19,714 nt of DNA from Flavobacterium psychrophilum (GCA_022729635.1 DZAU01000036.1:1-19714), one strand, 5' to 3'; numbered from the stretch's first letter, positions 7,361 to 15,455 are shown. The notes: generated from the sequence alone by a model not told the origin. Numbers and translations: made by a program.

Positions 7361-8014
7361 ATGGCAGAAAAATTCCGAAATAAATATAGAGTGCCATCAG
7401 CCAGATTGCAAAATTGGGATTATGGATCTAATGGAGCTTATTTTATCACAATTTGCACGAAAGAAATGCAGCATTTTTTTGGAGAAGTTGTCGATAAAAA
7501 GATGATTTTAAATTCGGCGGGACTATTGGCAGAAGAATATTTGATAGAAATATTAAAACAATTTCCTTATGTAGAATTTGGAAATTTTCAGATTATGCCC
7601 AATCATATGCACGGAATATTGATTATTGATCAATCCGTTGTTGCCACCACCGCCACCGTAGAGACGCGATTTATCGCGTCTAATTTGGATGATAAAAATG
7701 AATTTATCGCGTCTAATTTGGATGATATTGCCGATAGTAGTGAGACGCGATTAATCGCGTCTGTACCAGAGAGAGATGGAATAGGAGGATTTGCAGGAGA
7801 AAATAATCCTATGTTAGCGGATAATATATCTAGGATAATTCGTTGGTATAAAGGAAGATGTACATTTGAAATACGAAAAATAAATCCAAATTTCGGATGG
7901 CATTCCCGTTTTCACGATCATATTATCAGGAATTCGGAATCATTTGAAAGAATACAAAATTATATAGAAGAAAATCCAGCGAGATGGGAAGATGATAAAT
8001 TTCATAAAAAATAA
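7361..8014 (+). CDS. REP-associated tyrosine transposase (RAYT, Y1/HUH family)
   Basis: The product is 217 residues of the Y1 transposase superfamily (PF01797), single-strand DNA nucleases related to IS200 TnpA. Visible signatures are RLQNWDYGSNGAYFITICT (15-33), the metal-binding HUH motif in MPNHMHGILII (79-89; His82 and His84), WHSRFHDHIIR (180-190) and YIEENPARW (201-209), whose Tyr201 is the likely nucleophile. Relatives I remember have roughly 170-190 residues; the extra length is at about 98-140, where the DNA consists of REP palindromes read in frame (see the repeats). The insert falls in the variable loop after the HUH strand, so activity may be retained. REP copies flank the gene on both sides. 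The ATG at 7361 fits the family N-terminus. Confidence 0.9.
   Translation: MAEKFRNKYRVPSARLQNWDYGSNGAYFITICTKEMQHFFGEVVDKKMILNSAGLLAEEYLIEILKQFPYVEFGNFQIMPNHMHGILIIDQSVVATTATVETRFIASNLDDKNEFIASNLDDIADSSETRLIASVPERDGIGGFAGENNPMLADNISRIIRWYKGRCTFEIRKINPNFGWHSRFHDHIIRNSESFERIQNYIEENPARWEDDKFHKK
7658..7681 (+). repeat. REP palindrome 3, inside the transposase coding sequence
   Basis: GTAG (7658-7661) plus AGACGCGATTTATCGCGTCT (7662-7681) is base-for-base identical to REP 1. It is read in frame as ETRFIAS (residues 101-107). Confidence 0.85.
7669..7727 (+). repeat. 33-base tandem direct repeat in the transposase gene
   Basis: A 26-base unit at 7669-7694 recurs exactly at 7702-7727, a period of 33 bases (11 codons). 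Each unit begins ATTTATCGCGTCT, the right half of the REP palindrome, and continues AATTTGGATGATA. The peptide (FIASNLDD) is duplicated at residues 104-111 and 115-122. The second unit has lost the left half of the palindrome. The period keeps the reading frame. Confidence 0.85.
7737..7762 (+). repeat. REP palindrome 4, inside the transposase coding sequence
   Basis: GTAG (7737-7740), two bases, then AGACGCGATTAATCGCGTCT (7743-7762), a perfect 20-base palindrome. It is read in frame as ETRLIAS (residues 128-134). Confidence 0.85.
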
Positions 8015-8027
8015 TTTGCCAGCGTAT

Positions 8028-8049
8028 AGAGGCGATTTATCGTGTCTCT
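8028..8049 (+). repeat. Degenerate REP palindrome 5
   Basis: AGAGGCGATTTATCGTGTCT followed by CT, 14 bases after the transposase stop, is recognisable as a decayed copy (core GATTTATC kept, arms imperfect). Confidence 0.55.
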
Positions 8050-8226
8050 TTTATATCTCAAAAAAATAATTACTGAAAGTTTTGGTTTTAAAAATGAAAC
8101 AATAGCAACAGAAATAATACCTTTAAAAATTGAAGATAAAACATTCGAACTTCCTAAAGGAAGTAAAATAGAAGAAAAGTAAATTTACTTAAACATTTAG
8201 AAAACAATTATAGACGAGTTCAATAA
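8042..8226 (+). pseudogene. Remnant of a gene 3' end with a -1 frameshift, identity unknown
   Basis: The frame from 8042 reads VSLLYLKKIITESFGFKNE, then a run ending FELPKGSKIEEK, and stops at 8180-8182. From about 8176 the neighbouring frame continues smoothly as KVNLLKHLENNYRRVQ to a stop at 8224-8226. One missing A in the run at 8175-8178 would join the two into a single coherent protein end. There is no ATG start; upstream the frame runs into the degenerate REP copy. This looks like the last 55-60 residues of a lost gene. I do not recognise the family. Together with two decayed REP copies it marks this stretch as a tolerated, eroding site before kdsB. Confidence 0.45.
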
Positions 8227-8266
8227 AATAAAACTTTGTGCCTTTGTATCAAAATAAAAATACAAT

Positions 8267-8992
8267 ATGAAAATAATAGCAGTCATTCCCGCACGTTACG
8301 CTTCCACAAGATTTCCTGCCAAACTGATGCAAGATTTGGGAGGAAAAACCGTGATTTTAAGAACTTACGAAGCCGCCAAAAAGTCTAATTTTTTTGATGA
8401 TGTTTTCGTGGTTACGGATTCGGATTTGATTTTTGACGAAATTGTTTCCAATGGAGGCAAAGCCATAATGAGCATCAAAGAACACGAATCAGGAAGCGAT
8501 CGCATTGCCGAAGCTGTCGAAAATATGGATGTGGATATTGTGGTCAATGTGCAAGGAGACGAACCTTTTATCAACACACAAGCTCTTGAAAAACTGATTG
8601 AAGTCTATAAAAAAGACACTGATAAAAAAGTGGATTTGGCTTCTATAATGTGCGAAATCACAGATGAAGAGGAAATCAATAATTCCAATAATGTAAAAGT
8701 GGTTGTGGATCAAAATGGATTTGCGTTGTATTTTTCTCGTTCCGTTATTCCGTATCCAAGAGAGAAAAACGTGGGCGTTCGTTATATGCAACACATCGGG
8801 ATTTATGCTTTCAGGAAACAAGCATTATTGGATTTCTACAATCTGCCAATGAAATCCTTGGAAGCCTCCGAAAAACTGGAACAATTACGCTATTTAGAAT
8901 TTGGAAAACGTATTAAAATGGTTGAAACCAAGGATAAAAGCATCGGTATTGACACACTCGAAGATTTAGAAAAGGCGAGGAGAATGGTGTAA
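8267..8992 (+). CDS. kdsB: CMP-Kdo synthetase (3-deoxy-manno-octulosonate cytidylyltransferase)
   Basis: The product is 241 residues, the usual length. It transfers CMP from CTP to Kdo, activating it for addition to lipid A in lipopolysaccharide synthesis; it is cytoplasmic. Motifs are [15 protein letters not shown] (7-21, nucleotide-binding loop), SGSDRIAEA (75-83) and [10 protein letters not shown] (93-102, metal and Kdo site). The C-terminus [15 protein letters not shown] is typical. The ATG at 8267 gives the standard [13 protein letters not shown] start. The stop codon is directly followed by the stop of the convergent channel gene, with no space for a terminator. No other Kdo genes are in the window. 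Confidence 0.96.
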   Translation: MKIIAVIPARYASTRFPAKLMQDLGGKTVILRTYEAAKKSNFFDDVFVVTDSDLIFDEIVSNGGKAIMSIKEHESGSDRIAEAVENMDVDIVVNVQGDEPFINTQALEKLIEVYKKDTDKKVDLASIMCEITDEEEINNSNNVKVVVDQNGFALYFSRSVIPYPREKNVGVRYMQHIGIYAFRKQALLDFYNLPMKSLEASEKLEQLRYLEFGKRIKMVETKDKSIGIDTLEDLEKARRMV

Positions 8993-9703
8993 TCAGGATT
9001 CGTTTTCTATGTCAAAATATCCTTTGGCTTTGATTTTTGTGGTAAAAAAATTCAAAAATAAGATTACAAAAAACAAGAACAAAATGGCTTGTGCGCTTAC
9101 CAATAATTTTCCTATTGTTGTCACAGGGTAAAAATCACCATAGCCAATCGATGACGAAGTAATAACGCTAAAATAAACGGCATCAAACCAATTACCAAAC
9201 GGTTTGTTTAGAAAATTGCCGCAGGAATATAAAACTCCAAAAGCAAAAATAATTTCTAAATAATTGAGAAAAAGCAACAGCAATGATCTTTTATAGGAAC
9301 GTGGTTTTGAAAATAAATCTGATGCAAAAATTAAGGTTGGAATGTATAAAACCGTTTCCAATAATAGGTAAATCATAATATAAACCACAAAATGGTGATT
9401 TTGCCAATGATTAATTAAAATCAATAATGGAAAGCTGACTTTGAGCAAAACATAGAAATCTAAAGCCAAATCTCGATATTGATATCCTATTAAACTAGCC
9501 AAATATTTTATGTAAACTCCAGGAAAAAGTAATTGTGAGGAGGAAAGAAACAATCGAAATATTTTTTCTATACCGTTATCGTTCTGATGGTTGTTATTCC
9601 AAATTGCCTTGATGTTCTGAATGCGTTTTTCAACAGGATTGCATTCAGGTTTCGGAATCTTTGATAAATTTCCAAGCAGCAGTTTTTTTAGAATTGATTT
9701 CAT
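8993..9703 (-). CDS. Potassium-channel-like membrane protein (two-helix pore domain)
   Basis: The product is 236 residues. The C-terminal half is a pore module of the ion-channel family (PF07885): an outer helix (about 140-160), a pore helix NWFDAVYFSVITSS (171-184), the selectivity filter SIGYGDFYP (185-193, equivalent to TxGYGD) and an inner helix (198-220). Two further hydrophobic segments lie at about 83-98 and 105-127, giving four predicted membrane helices. There is no voltage-sensor arginine ladder and no RCK or cyclic-nucleotide domain; the protein ends 16 residues after the last helix. K+ selectivity is inferred from GYG. It abuts kdsB stop-to-stop. Confidence 0.85.
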   Translation of the reverse strand: MKSILKKLLLGNLSKIPKPECNPVEKRIQNIKAIWNNNHQNDNGIEKIFRLFLSSSQLLFPGVYIKYLASLIGYQYRDLALDFYVLLKVSFPLLILINHWQNHHFVVYIMIYLLLETVLYIPTLIFASDLFSKPRSYKRSLLLLFLNYLEIIFAFGVLYSCGNFLNKPFGNWFDAVYFSVITSSSIGYGDFYPVTTIGKLLVSAQAILFLFFVILFLNFFTTKIKAKGYFDIENES

Positions 9704-9791
9704 TGGTTTAAAATTTATTTTTTAGAAGCCACAATTCGAATTGACTTCTAAATTTACGAAATAAATGCTTAACTTTCATTAAAATAACTGA

Positions 9792-10457
9792 TTATAATTT
9801 GCTTTCAATCAGAATTAATTCGTTTGTTTCTTCTAATTTATCGAATAGTGTTACGCTATATTTGTCAGGGTCAAAAGTTTTTATAAACGCTGAATTGAGT
9901 TGTTTTTGTCTAGCGTTCAAAAGCATTGTATTAAAAAGAATATGACCTTTCGGGTTTAATAAAAAGCATATTCTGTTTATAAAAAGGGTTTCAAATAGAA
10001 AGTCCGGCATTTTTGTGTCCAGAAAAATATCAATGATAATCAAATCGAATTTGTCTTTGGTTTTTTGAACATATTCAGAAGCATCATCAATTATAATTTC
10101 CAAATTTAGAATTTCATTGAGACGAAAATATTCATTGGCAATTTCAATTACCGCTTTGTCAATTTCAACACCAATAATTTTTCCTTTAAAATTAATTTCG
10201 TCAACCAAAGTCCTGATAACACTACCACCGGCAACTCCCAAAACGAGAATGTTTTTCATTGTTTGAATTTTTTCGAAACCAATAATTATCAAACCTTTCC
10301 TTAAAATGCGCTGCAAACTTCCATACGAATAATTGGCGTTTTTACTGTCGAGAACTAATTTTCCGTCAGTTCAAGTTATTTCTAATGTTTGACTGAATGA
10401 AGATTTTTGTTTGAAAATAGTCAAGGGAATAAGGTAACTAAACAGTTTTTTGAACAT
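9792..10457 (-). pseudogene. Spermidine-synthase-like methyltransferase interrupted by an in-frame TGA
   Basis: The frame from the ATG at 10457 runs 222 codons to 9792, with a single TGA at codon 29 (10373-10371). After the TGA the frame continues TDGKLVLDSKNANYSYGSLQ, the usual N-terminal region of this family, then SAM-binding NILVLGVAGGSV, GVEID, and FDLIIIDIF. Before it come MFKKLFSYLIPLTIF and SFSQTLEIT. From memory relatives have Trp at the stop, so one G-to-A change (TGG to TGA) explains it. Translation could restart at TTG 10316 or at the ATG at 10259, but the product would lack the N-terminal strands. It has the Rossmann methyltransferase core of spermidine synthases; its substrate is unknown. 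A -7 element (TATTTTTG) precedes the ATG. Alternative: a sequencing error. Confidence 0.7.
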
Positions 10458-10473
10458 TAGAAATTATTTTTAC

Positions 10474-10481
10474 CAAAAATA
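10474..10481 (-). promoter_or_regulatory. -7 promoter element of the methyltransferase gene
   Basis: The minus strand reads TATTTTTG, matching TAnnTTTG, 17-24 bases upstream of the ATG at 10457. This supports 10457 as the original start and so the view that the TGA interrupts a longer gene. Confidence 0.4.
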
Positions 10482-10518
10482 CGGGATTAATACTAATTTT
10501 ACGAAAAATAGATTCCTT

Positions 10519-11070
10519 ATGAAAAAAAGCATCTACAAATTTATTTTCTTCAAATTAATGGGTTGGAAAATTGAAGGTACCATTGATGAAAATATCAAAA
10601 AATGTGTTTTAATGGTTATGCCACACACAAGTTGGCATGATTTCTATTTGGGCATATTTACCAGAGGAATTGTAGGTTTAGAAATGAATTATATTGCCAA
10701 AAAAGAGTTATTTATTTTTCCAATTGGTTATTATTTCCGTTGGATGGGTGGAGTGCCAATAGACAGGACCGGCAGTTTAAATAAAGTGGATTCCATTGCA
10801 GCAATTTTCGAAAAAAGAGAAATTTTCAGACTCGCAATCTCTCCCGAAGGAACACGCAAAAAAGTAAATCAACTTAAAACTGGATTTTATTATATTGCAT
10901 TAAAAGCTAAAGTTCCCATTATTCCTATAGCTTTTGATTTTGGAAAAAAAACGGTAAAAATAGGTCAGCCCTTTATTCAGACAGGAAATACAGATGCCGA
11001 TTTAGTTGTTCTCAAATCACATTTTATAGGTGTTAAGGGTAAATTTCCAGAAAAAGGATATGAAATTTAA
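10519..11070 (+). CDS. 1-acyl-glycerol-3-phosphate acyltransferase-like protein (PlsC family)
   Basis: The product is 183 residues from the ATG at 10519. The frame opens earlier with TTG at 10450, but that would overlap the divergent gene, and the ATG gives the family-like start MKKSIYKFIFFKLMGWKIEG. Motifs are: HTSWHD (36-41), the HX4D catalytic site; FRWMGGVPIDR (73-83), glycerol-phosphate binding region; SPEGTR (108-113); and VPIIPIAFD (132-140). It probably acylates a lysophospholipid or similar acceptor at the inner membrane; there is no long membrane anchor, so it is likely peripheral. It is shorter than E. coli PlsC (about 245). The M14 peptidase gene follows after 34 bases. Confidence 0.85.
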   Translation: MKKSIYKFIFFKLMGWKIEGTIDENIKKCVLMVMPHTSWHDFYLGIFTRGIVGLEMNYIAKKELFIFPIGYYFRWMGGVPIDRTGSLNKVDSIAAIFEKREIFRLAISPEGTRKKVNQLKTGFYYIALKAKVPIIPIAFDFGKKTVKIGQPFIQTGNTDADLVVLKSHFIGVKGKFPEKGYEI

Positions 11071-11104
11071 TCATTTTGGAAGTAAATAAAAATCAAAATA
11101 AATT

Positions 11105-12259
11105 ATGAATTTAGAACAATTATTCAATCAAAACAAAGAACAATCGCTGTATGGTCGTTACATAACTCTGGATTTGATTGAACCACTATTAAAAAGTTTA
11201 AACACAGATAATCAATTAGAAATTATTGGAAAAACAGTGCTTGATGATCCAATTTATAGATACCAAATTGGAACCGGAAGAACTAAAATTTTGCTTTGGT
11301 CACAAATGCACGGCAATGAAAGTACAACCACAAAAGCACTATTTGATTTTTTGAATGTTTTAAATAGTAATTCAGAATTGGCAAAAAAACTACTTGGCAC
11401 TTTTACTTTTTGTTGTATTCCGATGTTGAATCCTGACGGTGCAAAACTTTATACCCGTGAAAACGCCAATAAAGTCGATTTAAATCGTGATTCCCAAGAC
11501 ATGTCACAACCTGAAAGTCGAATTTTGAGAGCGACTTTCGAAAAATTTAAACCTGATTTTTGTTATAATCTTCACGATCAGCGCACCATTTATGGAGTGG
11601 GAAATACGGGTAAGCCGGCAACTTTATCCTTTTTGGCTCCAGCTTATAACGAAGCGAGAGAAATAAATCAATCGAGATTGAAGGCAATCAATTTAATTGT
11701 CGGAATAAATGACATTTTGCAACAATATATTCCAGATCAGGTTGGGCGTTTTGACGATTCATTCAATATAAATTGTATTGGAGATACTTTTCAGTTATTT
11801 GGAGTTCCAACAATTTTGTTTGAAGCAGGACATTTTCCAAATGATTATTTACGAGAAGAAACTCGAAAATACGTGTTCATAGCTTTAGTTTCTAGTTTTG
11901 AAATTCTATACGAAAACGATTTAGTTGCTAATAAATATGATAAATATTTGAGTATTCCTCAAAATAAAGTAGCTTTTTATGATTTTTTATATAAAAATAT
12001 CAAAATAAATTATGATGGTATCGAAATAATCACGAATTTTGCTGCACAATACGAAGAAGAATTAATAAAAGATGTGCTTTGTTTTAATGCTTATATTGTT
12101 CATATAAGTGATTTAGATAATTATTTTGGACATTTTGAATTCGATGCTCAAGGAGCTCTTTATCAAGATAATCACGGTAATTTTCCAAAATTAAACCAAA
12201 AAGCAGATTTTTATTTAGATAATAATATCGAGTTTGTTAATGGTTTAATTAAGAACTAA
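11105..12259 (+). CDS. M14-family zinc carboxypeptidase-like protein
   Basis: The product is 384 residues without a signal peptide, so it is cytoplasmic. Zinc ligands are visible as His69 and Glu72 in QMHGNEST (67-74) and His157 in YNLHDQR (154-160). LNPDGAKLYTREN and LNRD (126-129) are the substrate-binding Asn-Arg region, and FEAGH (239-243) supplies the likely catalytic Glu240. The first about 50 residues are a family-specific extension, and the last about 120 a C-terminal region I cannot assign. Removal of a C-terminal residue or cleavage of an amide bond in a cell-wall or small peptide is inferred from the family; the substrate is unknown. It sits between the acyltransferase (34 bases) and the Lrp regulator (41 bases), all in one direction, so an operon is possible. 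Confidence 0.85.
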   Translation: MNLEQLFNQNKEQSLYGRYITLDLIEPLLKSLNTDNQLEIIGKTVLDDPIYRYQIGTGRTKILLWSQMHGNESTTTKALFDFLNVLNSNSELAKKLLGTFTFCCIPMLNPDGAKLYTRENANKVDLNRDSQDMSQPESRILRATFEKFKPDFCYNLHDQRTIYGVGNTGKPATLSFLAPAYNEAREINQSRLKAINLIVGINDILQQYIPDQVGRFDDSFNINCIGDTFQLFGVPTILFEAGHFPNDYLREETRKYVFIALVSSFEILYENDLVANKYDKYLSIPQNKVAFYDFLYKNIKINYDGIEIITNFAAQYEEELIKDVLCFNAYIVHISDLDNYFGHFEFDAQGALYQDNHGNFPKLNQKADFYLDNNIEFVNGLIKN

Positions 12260-12300
12260 TACTTTGTAGTTGTGGCTAATAATATTTAATTTATTGAATT

Positions 12301-12780
12301 ATGAGTAAGTTTCGTTTAGATGAAGTAGATCACCAAATTTTAGACATGTTGATTGACAACACAAGGGTTCCGTTTACGGATATTGCAAAAAAATTATTGA
12401 TTTCGGCTGGAACTGTACACGTTAGAGTAAAAAAAATGGAAGATGCCGGAATAATAATGGGATCATCTTTAGTGCTTGATTATGATAAACTAGGATATTC
12501 TTTTATTGCTTACGTTGGTGTTTTTCTAAATAATACATCACAAACAAAATTTGTTTTACAACGCATTAATGAAATACCTTTTGTAACGGTTGCTTCGGTA
12601 ACTACTGGAAAATTCAATATTTTTTGTAAAATCCGAGCCAAAGATACCAAACACGCAAAAGATGTAATATTTATGATTGATGATATTGATGGTGTTTACA
12701 GAACAGAAACCATGATTTCATTAGAAGAAAGCATCAATGATAAAAAGCGTTTGATGCATACCATCTTTAAAAACATGTAA
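12301..12780 (+). CDS. Lrp/AsnC-family transcriptional regulator
   Basis: The product is 159 residues. The N-terminal winged helix-turn-helix covers LDEVDHQILDMLIDNTRVPF (6-25), IAKKLLISAGTVHVRVKKME (28-47) and AGIIMGS (49-55). From about 66 to 142 is the RAM domain, the ligand-binding and oligomerising half (YSFIAYVGVFL, PFVTVASVTTGKFNIFCKIRAKD). Such regulators sense amino acids and form dimers or octamers. The gene follows the M14 peptidase by 41 bases and is closed by a strong terminator, so it ends a transcription unit. Its targets are not shown by the sequence; ppc just downstream is a possibility only. Confidence 0.93.
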   Translation: MSKFRLDEVDHQILDMLIDNTRVPFTDIAKKLLISAGTVHVRVKKMEDAGIIMGSSLVLDYDKLGYSFIAYVGVFLNNTSQTKFVLQRINEIPFVTVASVTTGKFNIFCKIRAKDTKHAKDVIFMIDDIDGVYRTETMISLEESINDKKRLMHTIFKNM

Positions 12781-12809
12781 TTCATTTGAAAAAATATTTT
12801 ATAATATAA

Positions 12810-12836
12810 CCTCAAGTGAATTCTTGAGGTTTTTTT
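12810..12836 (+). terminator. Rho-independent terminator after the Lrp gene
   Basis: CCTCAAG (12810-12816), a six-base loop TGAATT and CTTGAGG (12823-12829) form a perfect 7-base stem, extended by an AA/TT pair, followed by a seven-T run (12830-12836). It lies between the Lrp stop (12780) and the ppc start (12870). Confidence 0.9.
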
Positions 12837-12869
12837 ATTAATAATTGCCAAAGAAACTATTGACCAAAA

Positions 12870-15455
12870 ATGTATACACATCCAAAAATTGAACGATTTA
12901 ACGAAGAAGTTCTTTCAAAATATCATATATACAACAGCGTTTTTATCACACTGCCATTTGATTCTATAGATAATACAGGAGCGTTACTTCCATTATTTAC
13001 AGAAAATTGTGATAATGGTTTTAAAAAACAAGAAACACCCAAAGAAATTGTCGATTTCTTTGCAAAAAAATATTTGCAAGGAGCTTCTGAATCTGAAAAA
13101 ATTGATTTGATGTTTCGATTTATTCAATATATCGAACGACAAATAGTACTTTTTGATGCCATTGAAGACGCAGCTTTTCCGGTTGTGAATAATATGGAAG
13201 GAAGAGGCTCATTGCGAGATATTAAAGAAAAAGCCGGAGCAAAAGACAGAGAAACTGAATTGATAGATTTTTTAGAAAGTTTTAATGTAAGAACTGTTTT
13301 AACAGCACATCCAACACAGTTTTATCCCGGACCAGTTCTTGGTATAATCAATGATTTGACTGATGCCATTCGAAAAAACAAATTGCTGGATATAAAACAA
13401 TTATTGGCTCAATTAGGAAAAACTCCGTTTATAAAAAACGAAAAACCCAATCCTTTTGATGAAGCCGTAAGTTTAATTTGGTATCTTGAAAACGTATTTT
13501 ATGAAACGGCTGGCGAAATTGTGCATTATCTTCAAAAGAATGTTTTTCACGGAATCTCCATCCAAAATCAGTTGATAAAACTTGGTTTTTGGCCCGGAGG
13601 AGATCGTGACGGAAACCCATTTGTAACTACCGAAATCACGTTGAAAGTAGCTGACCGATTGAGAAACTCCATATTGAAATGTTACTATCTCGAAATGAGA
13701 AATTTGAAAAGAAAGTTAACATTTTTTGAAGTTGACATTATTGTCGCAGAACTCGAGTATAAATTATATCGTTCTGTTTATTATTCGCAAGGAGAAATTT
13801 ACATTACTTTAGACGAGTTTAAGTCGCAATTAAATAAAATTAAAACCATACTAATTGAGCGAAATCAATCCTTATATTTAGATGAAGTTGAGGCACTTCT
13901 TATAAAAATTAATTTATTTGGGTTTCATTTTGCCTCTTTAGACATTCGCCAAAACAGTAAAATACACGATGTCGTTTTTGAAGATGTGGTAGCATTTTAT
14001 TTGAATTCAAATCCGGGTGTTTTTCCAAAAAAATATTTTGAATTATCTGAAAATGAAAAATTTGAAGTGTTGTCAACTGTTAAAGGAAATCTCGATTCGA
14101 ATTTGTTTGAAAATGAAATTACAAAATCGACTATTGAGTCCATTCAGGCCATAAAACAAATTCAGGAAAATAACGGAGAATTTGGAGCAAATCGTTATAT
14201 CATCAGCAATAATGAAAGCGCATTAAATGTGATGGAAACTTTTGCCCTTTTTAAATTAAACAATTGGGAGAATCCATCAGTAGATATTATTCCATTATTC
14301 GAATCAGTTGAAGATTTGCAAAGTGCCCATTTAATCATGGAAAAACTATATTCAAATTCTACTTATTCCAATCATTTAAATAGCAGAAACAAGAAACAAA
14401 CAATAATGCTTGGTTTCTCTGACGGAACAAAAGATGGTGGCTATTTGATGGCGAACTGGAGCATTTATAAAGCCAAAGAAGAACTTACGGCAATATCCAG
14501 AAAATACGGAATAAAAGCTATATTTTTTGATGGTCGTGGCGGCCCACCGGCACGTGGTGGAGGTAAAACACATAAATTCTATGCGTCTTTAGGTCCAAAA
14601 ATTGAAAATAATGAAATTCAGGTCACTGTGCAAGGACAAACCATAAGTTCTAATTTTGGAACTTTAGACTCCTGCCGTTATAATTTAGAAAATTTATTAA
14701 GTGCCGGAGCCACAAATCAGGTTTTTAATAAGGTAAAAAACGAATTGTCACAAGACGAGAAAAATATTTTAGATCAACTGGCAGAATTAGGGTATCAAAA
14801 ATATTTGAATTTCAAGAATCACCCCAAATTTATTCCTTATTTGGAGCAAATGAGTACTTTGAAATATTACGCCAAAACTAATATTGGAAGTCGTCCTTCT
14901 AAAAGAAGTAAATCTCAAAATTTAGATTTTGCCGATTTGAGAGCCATTCCATTTGTTGGTTCTTGGAGTCAGTTGAAGCAAAATGTTCCCGGATTTTTTG
15001 GGGTAGGCTCAGCATTAAAACACTTTGAGGACAATAATCAATGGGATAAAGTTCAGAATTTGTATGACAACTCATTGTTCTTTAGAACTTTATTGGAAAA
15101 TAGTATGATGTCGCTGGCAAAATCATTTTTTCCTTTGACAGCTTATATGAAAAAAGACCCTGAATTTGGCCCTTTTTGGCAAATTATTTACGATGAATTT
15201 TTAGAAACAAAACGGTTATTATTGAAAATTGCCGGACATAAGGAATTGATGGAAAATTATCCTGACGGAAAAGCTTCAATTGATATTAGAGAACGTATCG
15301 TGCTGCCATTATTGACCATTCAGCAATATGCTCTTTTAAAAATAAATGAGTTGAGCAAAATTGAAAATCCTGATTTAGATTTGATAAAAACGTATGAAAA
15401 AATTGTAACTCGTTCACTTTTTGGAAACACTAATGCGAGTAGAAACTCCGCTTAA
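12870..15455 (+). CDS. ppc: Phosphoenolpyruvate carboxylase
   Basis: The product is 861 residues. It adds bicarbonate to phosphoenolpyruvate to give oxaloacetate and phosphate, refilling the citric acid cycle; cytoplasmic tetramer. Catalytic landmarks are TVLTAHPTQ (142-150, His147), GFWPGGDRDGNP (239-250), FHFASLDIRQNS, MLGFSDGTKDGGYLMANW, the mobile loop FDGRGGPPARGGGKTH (about 553-568) and QGQTISSNFG. The usual HPTE is HPTQ, as I remember for the Bacteroidetes type. The C-terminus ends GNTNASRNSA, where most family members end in RNTG; this Gly end contributes to the active site or feedback site in other enzymes. It follows a terminator, so it should have its own promoter in the 12837-12869 stretch or nearby, which I could not pinpoint. 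The DinB gene follows after 11 bases. Confidence 0.95.
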   Translation: MYTHPKIERFNEEVLSKYHIYNSVFITLPFDSIDNTGALLPLFTENCDNGFKKQETPKEIVDFFAKKYLQGASESEKIDLMFRFIQYIERQIVLFDAIEDAAFPVVNNMEGRGSLRDIKEKAGAKDRETELIDFLESFNVRTVLTAHPTQFYPGPVLGIINDLTDAIRKNKLLDIKQLLAQLGKTPFIKNEKPNPFDEAVSLIWYLENVFYETAGEIVHYLQKNVFHGISIQNQLIKLGFWPGGDRDGNPFVTTEITLKVADRLRNSILKCYYLEMRNLKRKLTFFEVDIIVAELEYKLYRSVYYSQGEIYITLDEFKSQLNKIKTILIERNQSLYLDEVEALLIKINLFGFHFASLDIRQNSKIHDVVFEDVVAFYLNSNPGVFPKKYFELSENEKFEVLSTVKGNLDSNLFENEITKSTIESIQAIKQIQENNGEFGANRYIISNNESALNVMETFALFKLNNWENPSVDIIPLFESVEDLQSAHLIMEKLYSNSTYSNHLNSRNKKQTIMLGFSDGTKDGGYLMANWSIYKAKEELTAISRKYGIKAIFFDGRGGPPARGGGKTHKFYASLGPKIENNEIQVTVQGQTISSNFGTLDSCRYNLENLLSAGATNQVFNKVKNELSQDEKNILDQLAELGYQKYLNFKNHPKFIPYLEQMSTLKYYAKTNIGSRPSKRSKSQNLDFADLRAIPFVGSWSQLKQNVPGFFGVGSALKHFEDNNQWDKVQNLYDNSLFFRTLLENSMMSLAKSFFPLTAYMKKDPEFGPFWQIIYDEFLETKRLLLKIAGHKELMENYPDGKASIDIRERIVLPLLTIQQYALLKINELSKIENPDLDLIKTYEKIVTRSLFGNTNASRNSA

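Noticed and set aside
7314-7505. 63-codon frame overlapping the transposase start
   Set aside because: It is an out-of-frame shadow of the transposase and begins in a REP palindrome.
7238-7762. Possible CRISPR array
   Set aside because: The repeated units are palindromes at uneven spacing (period 33 bases in one place, very different elsewhere), some are inside a coding sequence, and no cas genes are present. They fit REP elements.
9721-9752. Hairpin TTTAGAAG ... CTTCTAAA with inner AATTCGAATT between the channel and methyltransferase genes
   Set aside because: The arms are interrupted by unequal loops, and no T-tract follows on the minus strand, so I could not call it a terminator or operator.
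10450-10518. TTG start extending the acyltransferase by 23 residues
   Set aside because: The extension is not family-like, overlaps the start of the divergent methyltransferase gene, and a good ATG lies at 10519.
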